Shown here: piece after piece, positions 23,081 through 31,195 of the stretch
Numbering within the stretch: position 1 is the stretch's first letter
Layout: each line of letters starts with the position of its first letter
NCBI GenBank assembly: GCA_965224785.1
Contig: OZ245062.1
Coordinates: 2,728,001-2,792,000, forward strand
Length of the DNA stretch: 64,000 bases
From: JALSNL01 sp036479585
GTDB lineage: Bacteria > Bacteroidota > Ignavibacteria > Ignavibacteriales > Melioribacteraceae
Direction: 5' to 3'
Translations under genes and position numbers: made by a program
Notes under the pieces: generated by a model
The model's input: the letters and a program-made list of their open reading frames with translations, nothing else
Database searches by the model: none
Told to the model about the DNA's origin: nothing

Positions 23081-25879
23081 TTAGGATTCTGCTTTATATA
23101 TTTTAACAGCACACTTTTTGAAATCCGTTTCTTTACTCATTGGACAAGTTGCATCCAAGCACACTTTATTGATAAACACTTTTTCATCAAACCAAGGGAC
23201 AAATACTGTACCTTTTGGCATTCTATTTCTACCTCTTGTTTCAATATGAGCTTTAACTTTTCCTCTGCGAGATTCAACCCAAACAGAATCTCCTTCGGAT
23301 AACTTATTATTTTTTGCATCTTCTGGATTCATATAACACAATGCTTCAGGTACAGCTCTGTATAACTCAGGTACTCGCATTGTCATTGTTCCACTATGCC
23401 AATGTTCTAACACTCTTCCGGTACATAACCAGAAAGGATAATTCTTACTTGGCATTTCCGGTGGATCCATATACGGTCTAAAAAATATTTTTGCTTTGTT
23501 AGGAAGTTTTAATTTTCCTTTGGAAGCAATTGGTCCTTTCAGATTTCCTTGCTTAATTTCTTTTAGTGCTTTTCCATAAAATGCAAAATCTCCGGTGTTA
23601 GCTTTTTTTGCGTAACCATCATACTTAGAGTTGAAACGCCAAGATGTTTCTTTACCGTTTACAACTGGCCACTTTAATCCTCTTGCTCTTTGGTAATCAT
23701 CAAACGGAGCTAAATCGTGAGCGTGACCAAGACCAAATCTTCTATACTCTTCCCATAAATATTTTTGTAAAAAGAAACCGTATCCAGCAAATACTTTCCC
23801 ATCAGAACCAATTACATTTCTCTTATCTCCTTCTACTTCAGAATTTAATCTGTCTTTTCCTATTGGATCTGGCCAAGGAAAACTTTTTGCTTCATCATTT
23901 GCAAAAAGAACTTCATAAAGAGTTGTATCTTCTGTGTAGCCCATTTTCTTGGCTTTATCCATTACATCTGGTAAACCGTCATCTATTCCCGGAATATTTT
24001 TCCTACCCCAGACTTCTTTAAGTTTAAATCTTTTTGCAAGTTCAACAAATTGCCAAGTATCAGACATTGCATCACCAACCGGTGTTACTTGTTGAATCCA
24101 GTGCTGTGTACGTCTTTCGGCGTTTCCATAAGCTCCCCACTTTTCATAAATCATTGCAGTTGGCAAAATTAAATCTGAAACTTTAGCAGAGATTCCCGGA
24201 TAAGGCTCACTACAAACGATAAAATTATCCATTTCTCTTGCAGCTTTTAACCAGTGGTTTGCATTCGCAGAATTTTGATATGGATTGTTTACATTTATCC
24301 ATACAAATTTAATTTTTGCATCTTCTATATCACGATGAATTTTCATTACGTGTGAACCAACTTTGGGATTTAGAGTTCCCTCCGGAAGTTTCCAAATTTC
24401 TTCTGAGAATTTTCTATGCTTTGGATTTGCAACAACCAAATCTGCCGGTAAACGATGAGCAAATGTACCAACTTCCCTTGCAGTTCCACAAGCTGATGGT
24501 TGTCCAGTTAAACTAAAAGCACCATTGCCTGGCTGGGCTTGTTTCCCCAAAAGTAAATGAACCATATAAGCTTGTTCATTAACCCACGAACCACGTGTAT
24601 GTTGGTTCATTCCCATAGTCCAAAAAGATGCAACTGTTCTATCTTTTTCAATATATAATTTTGCAAGGGCTTTAAGTTTTTTCTTAAATGATTCTATGGA
24701 TTCGCTCTCGTCTCCCTTTGTCAAGCTTGCAGTAAAATCTAAATTATATGGCTTCAAACCTTTCTTAAATTCTTCAAACGAAATTGCCCAATGCTTGACA
24801 GGTTTTTTAGTGTTCTTCATTTTAAGAGTATCGCCTTTCTTGTAACCAAGGTAGGCTAGTGTTTTCCCTTCTGCTTCCGAAAGTTTTTTTTCATCTTCAA
24901 AGCGAGCAGTTTCAATTTCCAAATCAGTATTTTTTGGATGATTAGGTTTTCTCATACCATAACCAATGTCAACTGGTCCGGTTGCAAACACAGTATATTT
25001 CTTTACAAAATCCCAATCAATTGCTTCCGGATGATTATACACAATTTCGTGAGCTATATAATTCCACAATGCTAAATCTGCGTTTGGTTTAAAAACTATT
25101 TCGATGTCTGCTAAGTCGGATGTTCTATTAGTGTATGTTGTTAAGTTAACTACTTGTACTCTTTTCGGATCGGATAATTTTCTTTCTGTTGCCCGCGACC
25201 AAAGTATTGGATGCATCTCAGCCATATTTGCACCCCACGTAACTATTGTATCTGTTAGTTCAATATCATCATAGGTGCCAGATGGTTCATCAATACCAAA
25301 AGTTTGAATAAATCCCACCACAGCAGATGCCATACAGTGACGAGCGTTCGGATCAATGTTATTTGAGCGTAGCCCACCTTTTATGAATTTAACTGCTGCA
25401 TATCCTTCCATAATTGTATATTGCCCTGAGCCAAATATTCCAATTCCGGTAGGACCTAACTCAGCCAAAGTTTTTTTCATTTGCTTTTCCATTTCATCAA
25501 AAGCACGTTTCCAACTGACAACTCTGAACTTACCTTTCTTACTAAAGTTGCCGTTACTATCCATTCGCAACAATGGTTTTTTCAATCTATCTTCGCCATA
25601 CATTATTTTTGCATTGAAGTAACCTTTAATGCAGTTAAGCCCTCTATTTACCGGAGCTAAAGGGTCTCCCTTTACTGCAACTATTCTGTCATTTTTTGTT
25701 GCTATCATTATTCCGCAACCAGTTCCACAAAAACGACAAACGGATTTATCCCACTTCCACCCGCTCTCACCTTTTTTAGCATAAGCTTTTATAGTGTTTG
25801 GTAAAGTACTTATTCCAACAGATGTTGCTGCTGCAACCACAGCAGAGTTTCTAATAAATTCTCGTCTTGTTTGATTCAT
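23081..25879 (-). CDS. napA: Periplasmic nitrate reductase catalytic subunit NapA
   Basis: Molybdenum bis-MGD enzyme reducing nitrate to nitrite in the periplasm. The twin-arginine signal is TRREFIRNSAVVAAATSVGIS. Cys48, Cys51, Cys55 and Cys83 form the [4Fe-4S] motif (CRFCGTGCG...C), and Cys182 in RHCMASAVVGF fits the molybdenum-ligating cysteine. Further motifs include GQPSACGTAREVG and the C-terminal cofactor domain GRVLEHWHSGTMT. At 932 residues it is about 100 longer than proteobacterial NapA of E. coli type and close to the size of Campylobacter-type NapA. It heads a napAGHBD operon. Confidence 0.97.
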   Translation of the reverse strand: MNQTRREFIRNSAVVAAATSVGISTLPNTIKAYAKKGESGWKWDKSVCRFCGTGCGIMIATKNDRIVAVKGDPLAPVNRGLNCIKGYFNAKIMYGEDRLKKPLLRMDSNGNFSKKGKFRVVSWKRAFDEMEKQMKKTLAELGPTGIGIFGSGQYTIMEGYAAVKFIKGGLRSNNIDPNARHCMASAVVGFIQTFGIDEPSGTYDDIELTDTIVTWGANMAEMHPILWSRATERKLSDPKRVQVVNLTTYTNRTSDLADIEIVFKPNADLALWNYIAHEIVYNHPEAIDWDFVKKYTVFATGPVDIGYGMRKPNHPKNTDLEIETARFEDEKKLSEAEGKTLAYLGYKKGDTLKMKNTKKPVKHWAISFEEFKKGLKPYNLDFTASLTKGDESESIESFKKKLKALAKLYIEKDRTVASFWTMGMNQHTRGSWVNEQAYMVHLLLGKQAQPGNGAFSLTGQPSACGTAREVGTFAHRLPADLVVANPKHRKFSEEIWKLPEGTLNPKVGSHVMKIHRDIEDAKIKFVWINVNNPYQNSANANHWLKAAREMDNFIVCSEPYPGISAKVSDLILPTAMIYEKWGAYGNAERRTQHWIQQVTPVGDAMSDTWQFVELAKRFKLKEVWGRKNIPGIDDGLPDVMDKAKKMGYTEDTTLYEVLFANDEAKSFPWPDPIGKDRLNSEVEGDKRNVIGSDGKVFAGYGFFLQKYLWEEYRRFGLGHAHDLAPFDDYQRARGLKWPVVNGKETSWRFNSKYDGYAKKANTGDFAFYGKALKEIKQGNLKGPIASKGKLKLPNKAKIFFRPYMDPPEMPSKNYPFWLCTGRVLEHWHSGTMTMRVPELYRAVPEALCYMNPEDAKNNKLSEGDSVWVESRRGKVKAHIETRGRNRMPKGTVFVPWFDEKVFINKVCLDATCPMSKETDFKKCAVKIYKAES

Positions 25880-25958
25880 ATTTTTAACTCAAAATTTTCA
25901 AAAAAATATTATAATTACTAACGATTTACTGTCATCGTATGTTTATAGTTCTAATGCT

Positions 25959-26059
25959 TGTCATTCTGAATGAAGACGTTTTATGTCGCAATGAAGAATC
26001 TCGATTTAATAATTTTTCGAGATATTTCAGTCGTAAATAATACTCCTTCAATATGACAA
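25959..26059 (+). repeat. Dispersed TGTCATT-ended palindromic repeat, copy A
   Basis: It begins TTGTCATTCTGAATGAAG and ends CTTCAATATGACAA, so the ends are inverted repeats. The interior contains GAGATATTTCAGTCGTAAA, shared with the reverse-oriented copy at 43115-43239. No coding capacity; a non-autonomous MITE-like or REP-like element is likely. Confidence 0.7.
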
Positions 26060-26072
26060 ACTGTATAAAAAG

Positions 26073-26152
26073 GTGTCATTCCCGAATGTCTTTTATCGGG
26101 AATCTATATATCTTATTGTTCTCTGGATTATCAGTTAAGCTGAGAATGACAA
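26073..26152 (+). repeat. Dispersed TGTCATT-ended repeat, copy A2
   Basis: It begins GTGTCATTCCCGAATGTC with an internal hairpin (TCCCGA...TCGGGA) and ends TGAGAATGACAAA. It lies 13 bases after copy A in the same intergenic region and shares the TGTCATT / AATGACA ends, with a diverged interior. Confidence 0.65.
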
Positions 26153-26197
26153 ATACAAACATACGTTGACAATTTTTTTTCACTTTTATTCAAATTA

Positions 26198-27076
26198 TTA
26201 TGCAGCTTTTTTTAATTTTCTTAACTGATAAATAACAACAAACATTGCACTCCAGAAAAATATTATTGTTGCGTGGAAAATAAAGTTTAACCAAGTAGGT
26301 GCATTTTCATCTGTACTCCAAAAATGTTTTCCAGCAATAGTACTAATGGTTTTTGTAGGTGTAGCCATTTTTAATTTCTCAACTACTTTGCCAAACCCAT
26401 AACCTTTTTTAACTTTTACAATAGCAGTTAGATTACCAAGAGAATCACCCGGCAATTTTGAGTCAACATCAAAGTAGGCAATGCCTGCATAATTAGTTTG
26501 TGATTTTCCAAGTGAATATTTGCCAAACATTGTTTTTATAAATGCATCAACTTTTACATCCAAGCCTGGTTCATCATCAATTTTTACTTTAACAACTAAC
26601 TTATCTACATTTTCATCGTACTTAAGTTTTATACTAAATTCGGGAATTATAACTCCTTCCAGATTTGGTATTGGTTGAACATAATTGGAGTTAAAACTTC
26701 TTATGTATGCTATAAGATTCCATATTTCATCTTCTGCATATACATCTTCAAACTGTGGCATTTCTTCACGCCCAATTTTTATTTTGTAGAATAATGCCCC
26801 ATCGGTTTGAATTTGAAATTTCTCTTCTGCCAAATCACCAGGCGAAGGTACCATAAGTGTAAAATCATTTTCATCCGGCGTTCCGTGGCAAGATGTACAA
26901 GAAGCTTCGTATAATACCCTTCCTTCATTAGCTTTATCTTCATCAAACTTTTGGAAACTTATTTTTTCATTATCCTTAAGTGGAACTTCCCATTCTACTT
27001 GTCCGTAGATAACAACTGAAAAAAGTAAAAATACACTAACTGAGAGTTTAAACTTAATCATCATAAAAGTTTTCAT
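26198..27076 (-). CDS. Membrane-anchored monohaem cytochrome c
   Basis: A 292-residue exported cytochrome. It has a signal peptide (SVSVFLLFSVVIYGQ), one CTSCH haem site at about residue 61 with a probable Met ligand in GREEMPQFEDVY (typical of cytochrome c class I), a beta-sandwich-like middle section, and a C-terminal membrane helix (FIFHATIIFFWSAMFVVIYQL). Its start overlaps the NrfD-like gene by 4 bases. It probably accepts electrons from the NrfD-type complex and could pass them to NapB. The cognate acceptor is inferred from location. Confidence 0.82.
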   Translation of the reverse strand: MKTFMMIKFKLSVSVFLLFSVVIYGQVEWEVPLKDNEKISFQKFDEDKANEGRVLYEASCTSCHGTPDENDFTLMVPSPGDLAEEKFQIQTDGALFYKIKIGREEMPQFEDVYAEDEIWNLIAYIRSFNSNYVQPIPNLEGVIIPEFSIKLKYDENVDKLVVKVKIDDEPGLDVKVDAFIKTMFGKYSLGKSQTNYAGIAYFDVDSKLPGDSLGNLTAIVKVKKGYGFGKVVEKLKMATPTKTISTIAGKHFWSTDENAPTWLNFIFHATIIFFWSAMFVVIYQLRKLKKAA

Positions 27077-28383
27077 TTAATTTCCTCCTTCACTTCCCAA
27101 ATAGGAATTAGGGGAATTACTTTTGATAGAAATGTCATTATAATTAATACAAGAATAAACGAACCTACTGTTATTGCTATCTCTGCTGTGGTTGCTGAAT
27201 AGTGATGAAATTTTTCAGGTACATTTTGAATTGGCAAGTAAGGTTCTAATTGAGAAGGAACAACTATTAAATATCTTTTGAACCAAGCACCAACAAATAT
27301 TGCAAATGAAAGAATTGTAACTGGTAATGGTTTTCTAAATTGTGGAATCATTAATAGAAAGAAAGGGATTAACAATCCAAGAATTTGTACTGACCAATAT
27401 AAAGTTGAATCGTGACCACCAAGCATTTCTGCAATATGCAAACCGGCTGCAGTACCGGGCTTAAAACCAGGAACAAGAATTTCATTTAGATTGAAATAAA
27501 TATAAACTAACGAAACCAATACGAGAAGTTTTCCGAGATAATCAAAATGTTTGTTGGTTATATAATTTTCTAATTTGTAATGTCTTCTATAAAAATAGAG
27601 AGCAATTATTAAAGCAGCAGTGCCAGCAACAAAAGCTCCAGAAACAAAGTACGGACCAAAGATTGATGAATCCCATCCTGGACGTAATGTTAATGCAAAC
27701 AACCAAGATGTAACTGTATGAATAGCAAGTGCAACCGGAACTATTATTAATAGAAGGGTTCTAATAAGTTTTTTAATTATTTTGAATTGCTCAGGTTTAT
27801 CAGCCCAACCGAGAGAAAGTGTTTTATAAAGTTTTAACTGAAACTTTGGAAGTCCTGTAAGTTTTTTACTGCATACAGCAAAATCCGGAATGAGTGGAAC
27901 ATAGAGAAGTAGAAGGCTCACAAAAACATAAGTTGTTACAACAGCAATATCCCAAACAATTGGGGATTGAACTCTGCCATAAAAAAAGACATTAAGCAAT
28001 CTGTCCGGTCTTCCCATATCAGTAACAATAACTAAACCCGCAACCATAGCAAATGAAACAGCAATAATTTCTGCAATCCGTGTAATAGGCTTTATCCATT
28101 CAACATTAGCTAATCCGAGAACAGAACTAATTAACATTCCAACTAAACTTACTGCAACAAAAAACACAAAATTAGAAATGTAAATACCCCAGGAAGCATA
28201 ATCGTGCAGTCCGGTAACTCCCAATCCATAAACCAACTGGGTTATATAGTAATAGAGACAAACTCCAAAAGTTACAAACAGAAATGCTAACCATATTTTT
28301 GATTTTATCGACCAGTGAATATTTGTTATTAAATCATTTTCAATTTCATCAGGTGAAAGAGATTTTAATATTTCGTTATTCAT
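27073..28383 (-). CDS. nrfD: NrfD/PsrC-family quinol-oxidising membrane protein
   Basis: Polytopic inner-membrane protein (436 residues, about ten hydrophobic helices) of the NrfD/PsrC/ActC family, which exchanges electrons with the quinone pool. Visible: 'GLGVTGLHDYASWGIYISNFVFFVAVSL' features (first helices with conserved Gly/Trp), 'DMGRPDR' after the third helix, and 'SWLFALTLRPGWDSSIFGPYFVSGAF' near the quinol site. It sits between a four-cluster ferredoxin and a cytochrome c. The gene symbol is by family only; the specific complex is not one I can name. Confidence 0.85.
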   Translation of the reverse strand: MNNEILKSLSPDEIENDLITNIHWSIKSKIWLAFLFVTFGVCLYYYITQLVYGLGVTGLHDYASWGIYISNFVFFVAVSLVGMLISSVLGLANVEWIKPITRIAEIIAVSFAMVAGLVIVTDMGRPDRLLNVFFYGRVQSPIVWDIAVVTTYVFVSLLLLYVPLIPDFAVCSKKLTGLPKFQLKLYKTLSLGWADKPEQFKIIKKLIRTLLLIIVPVALAIHTVTSWLFALTLRPGWDSSIFGPYFVSGAFVAGTAALIIALYFYRRHYKLENYITNKHFDYLGKLLVLVSLVYIYFNLNEILVPGFKPGTAAGLHIAEMLGGHDSTLYWSVQILGLLIPFFLLMIPQFRKPLPVTILSFAIFVGAWFKRYLIVVPSQLEPYLPIQNVPEKFHHYSATTAEIAITVGSFILVLIIMTFLSKVIPLIPIWEVKEEIK

Positions 28384-28409
28384 AATATTATTTTTAGATA
28401 ATTAAAAAA

Positions 28410-29306
28410 TTATATTTCTTTTCTGTTAGGTGGTAAATAAAACACATTTGGTTTTGTACCTAACTCAGCAAGTAAAGTATATGCACTATTGTCTTTTAAT
28501 AATTTGCTTAACCTAACTGTTTTTTTTGTTGTTCCATTTGTTACAAAATCCTCGTTTGAATTCCCAAAGTAGTAAACACTATTGGGACAAGCAGAAACAC
28601 AGTAAGGCAATTTATTTTCTCTTAATCTGTCTGCACTAAAAGTACATTTTGTTACTGTTCCTAATTTTTGTGGAACGTTCAGCTCTATATCATAAGGAAC
28701 ATCTTTATACTTCTCAGCATCTTTTGGGTTAGTCCAATTAAAAGTTCTTGCAGAATATGGACAAGCAGCAATACAAAATCTGCAACCAATACATCTTTCG
28801 TTATCTATTAATACAAGTCCATCTTGTCGTTTAAAAGTTGCATCAACAGGACAAACACTTACGCATTGTGGTTCATCGCAGTGCATACAAGGTTTGGGCA
28901 TAAAATAAGAAGCACCATTTACTTCATCTTCCATCTCCAAAACATTAATATGATGTTGTTCCGATTTTAATTGATGAGCAGCCTGGCAAGAATGCATACA
29001 TTTTTTTGCATTTTTGCATTTTGCTAAGTCAATTACCATAACAAATTTTTTCCCAACTAATCCTTCCCTTCCCCTGTGCTGCTTTTTATTGGTTTCTACT
29101 TGTTTATTAACTGGAGTGATATCAGAAACATCAACTTCCACAACCCTTTTATCGGTTGTAAGTACTTTAATTTTATTTCCACTTTTCTTTGCAAGAAGTT
29201 CATTATTATTAAAGTAAACTGTTGCAACAGTAGCCGTGCCAGCACCAAGTACTCCAAGTTTTTTAATGAAATCTCTACGTGTGTTATTGTTGTTTGTTTT
29301 GTCCAT
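28410..29306 (-). CDS. Twin-arginine exported [4Fe-4S] ferredoxin subunit (NrfC/HybA-like)
   Basis: A 298-residue electron carrier on the periplasmic face. N-terminal twin-arginine signal TRRDFIKKLGVLGAGTATVAT. Four cysteine clusters are visible: CKNAKKCMHSCQ, CMHCDEPQCVSVCP, CIGCRFCIAACP and the distal CTFSADRLRENKLPYCVSACP, as in NrfC/DmsB-type proteins. It is first in a three-gene unit with the NrfD-like protein and cytochrome c, 26 bases upstream of the former. A role in quinol oxidation linked to nitrate respiration is inferred. Confidence 0.87.
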   Translation of the reverse strand: MDKTNNNNTRRDFIKKLGVLGAGTATVATVYFNNNELLAKKSGNKIKVLTTDKRVVEVDVSDITPVNKQVETNKKQHRGREGLVGKKFVMVIDLAKCKNAKKCMHSCQAAHQLKSEQHHINVLEMEDEVNGASYFMPKPCMHCDEPQCVSVCPVDATFKRQDGLVLIDNERCIGCRFCIAACPYSARTFNWTNPKDAEKYKDVPYDIELNVPQKLGTVTKCTFSADRLRENKLPYCVSACPNSVYYFGNSNEDFVTNGTTKKTVRLSKLLKDNSAYTLLAELGTKPNVFYLPPNRKEI

Positions 29307-29457
29307 TATAGTTATTCTTTGTTAAAAAATAATTGACTTTTAAATTGCATTAACATTTATAAGCATAAATAAGATTTATCCCTCTGTTTAACCTAAATAA
29401 ATATTATTTTAAATCCAACTTGTTTTTAAAATAAACGAGACAACTTAGTCCTATATA

Positions 29458-29502
29458 CTTTATAGTGTAAAATACTGTTAATAAACACTTTATATCGTAA
29501 AG
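29458..29502. promoter_or_regulatory. Two identical-spaced dyads upstream of the respiratory module
   Basis: CTTTATAGTGTAAAA (29458-29472) and CTTTATATCGTAAAG (29488-29502) are 15-nt dyads of the form CTTTAnnnnnTAAAG, exactly 30 bp apart (about three helix turns). They are about 150 bases upstream of the ferredoxin gene, so they are candidates for a tandem operator. The regulator is unknown. Confidence 0.4.
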
Positions 29503-29792
29503 AATTTATTGGTTATTCAGTTTTACGCTGTGGGAATTGAGTAATAGCAATTATCTTTTTTTATAATTTTACTGAAAAATAATAGTGTTTTGAAGAATAG
29601 GATTAGAAGAAAGTAATTTGTAGTTGCAATTGTAAATATAGGTTGGGATATTTATTAGTTTTGTATTTATAAATTATATGAAGTGCTAATTAAAAGATCT
29701 GCTCGAATTAAAATGACAAAACGATTATTTAGTTTAGAATAAACTACTTCTAATTCTTTGATGTTTTTGTAAAGTAGTATTTAAAATAGAAA

Positions 29793-29890
29793 ATTTGTCA
29801 CTTCGAACGAAATTTAGGAAATTTTCAAAATCTATATATCATAGATTTCCAAATAACTTAAATAACAAATTCATTTCGAAATGACAAATT
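29793..29890 (+). repeat. Dispersed TGTCATT-like repeat, copy B
   Basis: It begins TTTGTCACTTCGAACGAAAT and ends ATTTCGAAATGACAAATT, inverted repeats that match the family ends with TTCG next to the TGTCA/TGACA. The central part includes AAATCTATATATCATAGATTT, another dyad. Confidence 0.65.
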
Positions 29891-29979
29891 TGTAAATCCA
29901 AATGTAGAATTTCGCAAAGAGTTTCTTACCTTTGGAAAAACCACTATAATTTTAAAGATGAAAGTTTTCTAACTAATAA

Positions 29980-30075
29980 CTATTTACCTTTTTTCTTATG
30001 TCTGTTTTTTCGTAAACGTTTTTTTCTTTTGTGTGTTGACATTTTATGTCTTTTTCTTTTTTTACCACAAGGCAT
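29980..30075 (-). CDS. AURKAIP1/COX24-domain small basic protein (bS22-like)
   Basis: A 31-residue, extremely basic protein, MPCGKKRKRHKMSTHKRKKR followed by LRKNRHKKKGK. This is the AURKAIP1/COX24-domain sequence common in Bacteroidota-related genomes and related to the mycobacterial ribosomal protein bS22, so a ribosomal role is likely. Its ATG (30073-30075) overlaps the TAA stop of the TPR gene by one base (TAATG), so it is probably translated by coupling; GGAG lies about 10 bases upstream within that gene. It is easily missed because of its size. Function by family similarity only. Confidence 0.85.
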   Translation of the reverse strand: MPCGKKRKRHKMSTHKRKKRLRKNRHKKKGK

Positions 30076-30719
30076 TATTCGCTCCTTAGTTGTGTGTTTA
30101 ATAATTCTTTTGCTTTATGTCCTACTTCCGAATGAGCATCAATTTCAACTGTTTTTTCCAACCAATTTTTTGCTGCTTGCATATCGTTATTTGAAAAATT
30201 TACAATCCCTAAATTAAAATGTGCTATTTGATGTTTTGGCTCAATTTGTAAAGCACTTTTTAATATTGAAATTGACTTATCATATTTTTTTAACTCAAAA
30301 TAACAAACTCCATAATCAACAATTACATTTGTATTTTTGGAGAATTTTTTAAGATATTTTTCGTAATTAACAATTGCTTTTTCATAAAATCCATTATCAT
30401 TAAGTTGATGAGCCAACGAAAGAAGGCTTTCAAAATTATTTGGATTATTTTTTACATCTTCTTCTATTTTTTTTATTTTATTCAGTTGTGTTAAATTAGC
30501 ACCCGAATGAATTTCATCAAAACTTTGGTTACTACCGCTTGGTGCGTTGCTATTTTTATTTATTGACCTAGCAACTATTGGCGCTGAATTAAAAACTCCT
30601 GAAGATATTAATAAAAAAATGCCTAATCCAATTAGGCCAGTTAAAATATATAAAAATTGAAAACTACTTATTTTTTTTTCTATCTGTTTATTCATGCACT
30701 TTGAACGAAGAGAACTCAA
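30075..30719 (-). CDS. TPR-repeat protein with an N-terminal membrane anchor
   Basis: A 214-residue protein: one membrane helix (about 19-40, FLYILTGLIGLGIFLLISSGV), a low-complexity linker rich in S and N, and three to four tetratricopeptide repeats (about 85-205; 'NNFESLLSLAHQLNDNGFYEKAIVNYEKYL' and 'HQIAHFNLGIVNFSNNDMQAAKNWLEKTVEI' features). It is most like periplasmic-facing scaffold proteins. It lies 12 bases after hup and shares a TAATG junction with the tiny basic-protein gene. The binding partner is unknown. Confidence 0.8.
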   Translation of the reverse strand: MSSLRSKCMNKQIEKKISSFQFLYILTGLIGLGIFLLISSGVFNSAPIVARSINKNSNAPSGSNQSFDEIHSGANLTQLNKIKKIEEDVKNNPNNFESLLSLAHQLNDNGFYEKAIVNYEKYLKKFSKNTNVIVDYGVCYFELKKYDKSISILKSALQIEPKHQIAHFNLGIVNFSNNDMQAAKNWLEKTVEIDAHSEVGHKAKELLNTQLRSE

Positions 30720-30731
30720 TTCAGACTAAAA

Positions 30732-31037
30732 TTAGCCTTCTTGATTTTCACTTGCTTTCATTCCTCTATCAACAACCGTTTTAAAATCTTTTGAAAATTT
30801 AAATGTAGGGACGTAATGTTCAGGAACATAAACTTTCTCACCAGTTCGTGGATTTCTAGCATAGCGAGCATTTTTCATTCTTACTTTATAGCTACCAAAA
30901 CCTCTAATTTCTATTCCTTTTCCTTCTCTTAAAGAAGTAATAACAGTGTTAAGAAAACCTTCAATTATGGCTTCAGTTTCTAATTTTGTTAGTCCTGTTC
31001 CATAAGCAACTTTTTCAACAATGTCGGCTTTGGTCAT
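30732..31037 (-). CDS. hup: HU/IHF-family DNA-binding protein
   Basis: A 101-residue nucleoid protein. It starts MTKADIVEKVAYGTGLTKLE and carries the family signature GFGSYKVRMKNARYARNPRTGE at about residues 46-67, in which the beta-arm Arg-Asn-Pro wedge bends DNA, then 'VPTFKFSKDFKTVV'. It is close to the normal 90-100 residues. It is first of three genes hup-TPR-basic protein. HU and IHF subtypes cannot be separated confidently here. Confidence 0.93.
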   Translation of the reverse strand: MTKADIVEKVAYGTGLTKLETEAIIEGFLNTVITSLREGKGIEIRGFGSYKVRMKNARYARNPRTGEKVYVPEHYVPTFKFSKDFKTVVDRGMKASENQEG

Positions 31038-31195
31038 AATTTACCCACTAATTAATAAATCTTTTTAATAAACCTTGAAAGATAGGAAAGAATTTTCTTT
31101 AATACAAACTTTGAATTTTCTTAAAATACTTTAATACAAGAAGTTAGAGCTGTTTGAAGAAAAATTTGAAAGTGAGAACTACTTATTTATTCTGT

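Larger units (their letters stand above)
25880..26197. other. Intergenic region between the cytochrome module and napA
   Basis: This 318-base stretch contains two dispersed TGTCATT-ended repeat copies (25959-26059 and 26073-26152, listed separately). The napA promoter, if separate from the upstream genes, must be in the remaining bases (25880-25958), which are AT-rich with no clear elements. Confidence 0.5.
29307..29979. other. Intergenic region between the cytochrome module and the tiny basic-protein gene
   Basis: This 673-base gap has no credible open frame. It holds a pair of dyads (29458-29502), which may regulate the respiratory operon, and one dispersed repeat (29793-29890). The remainder is AT-rich with no recognisable RNA gene. 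Confidence 0.5.
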
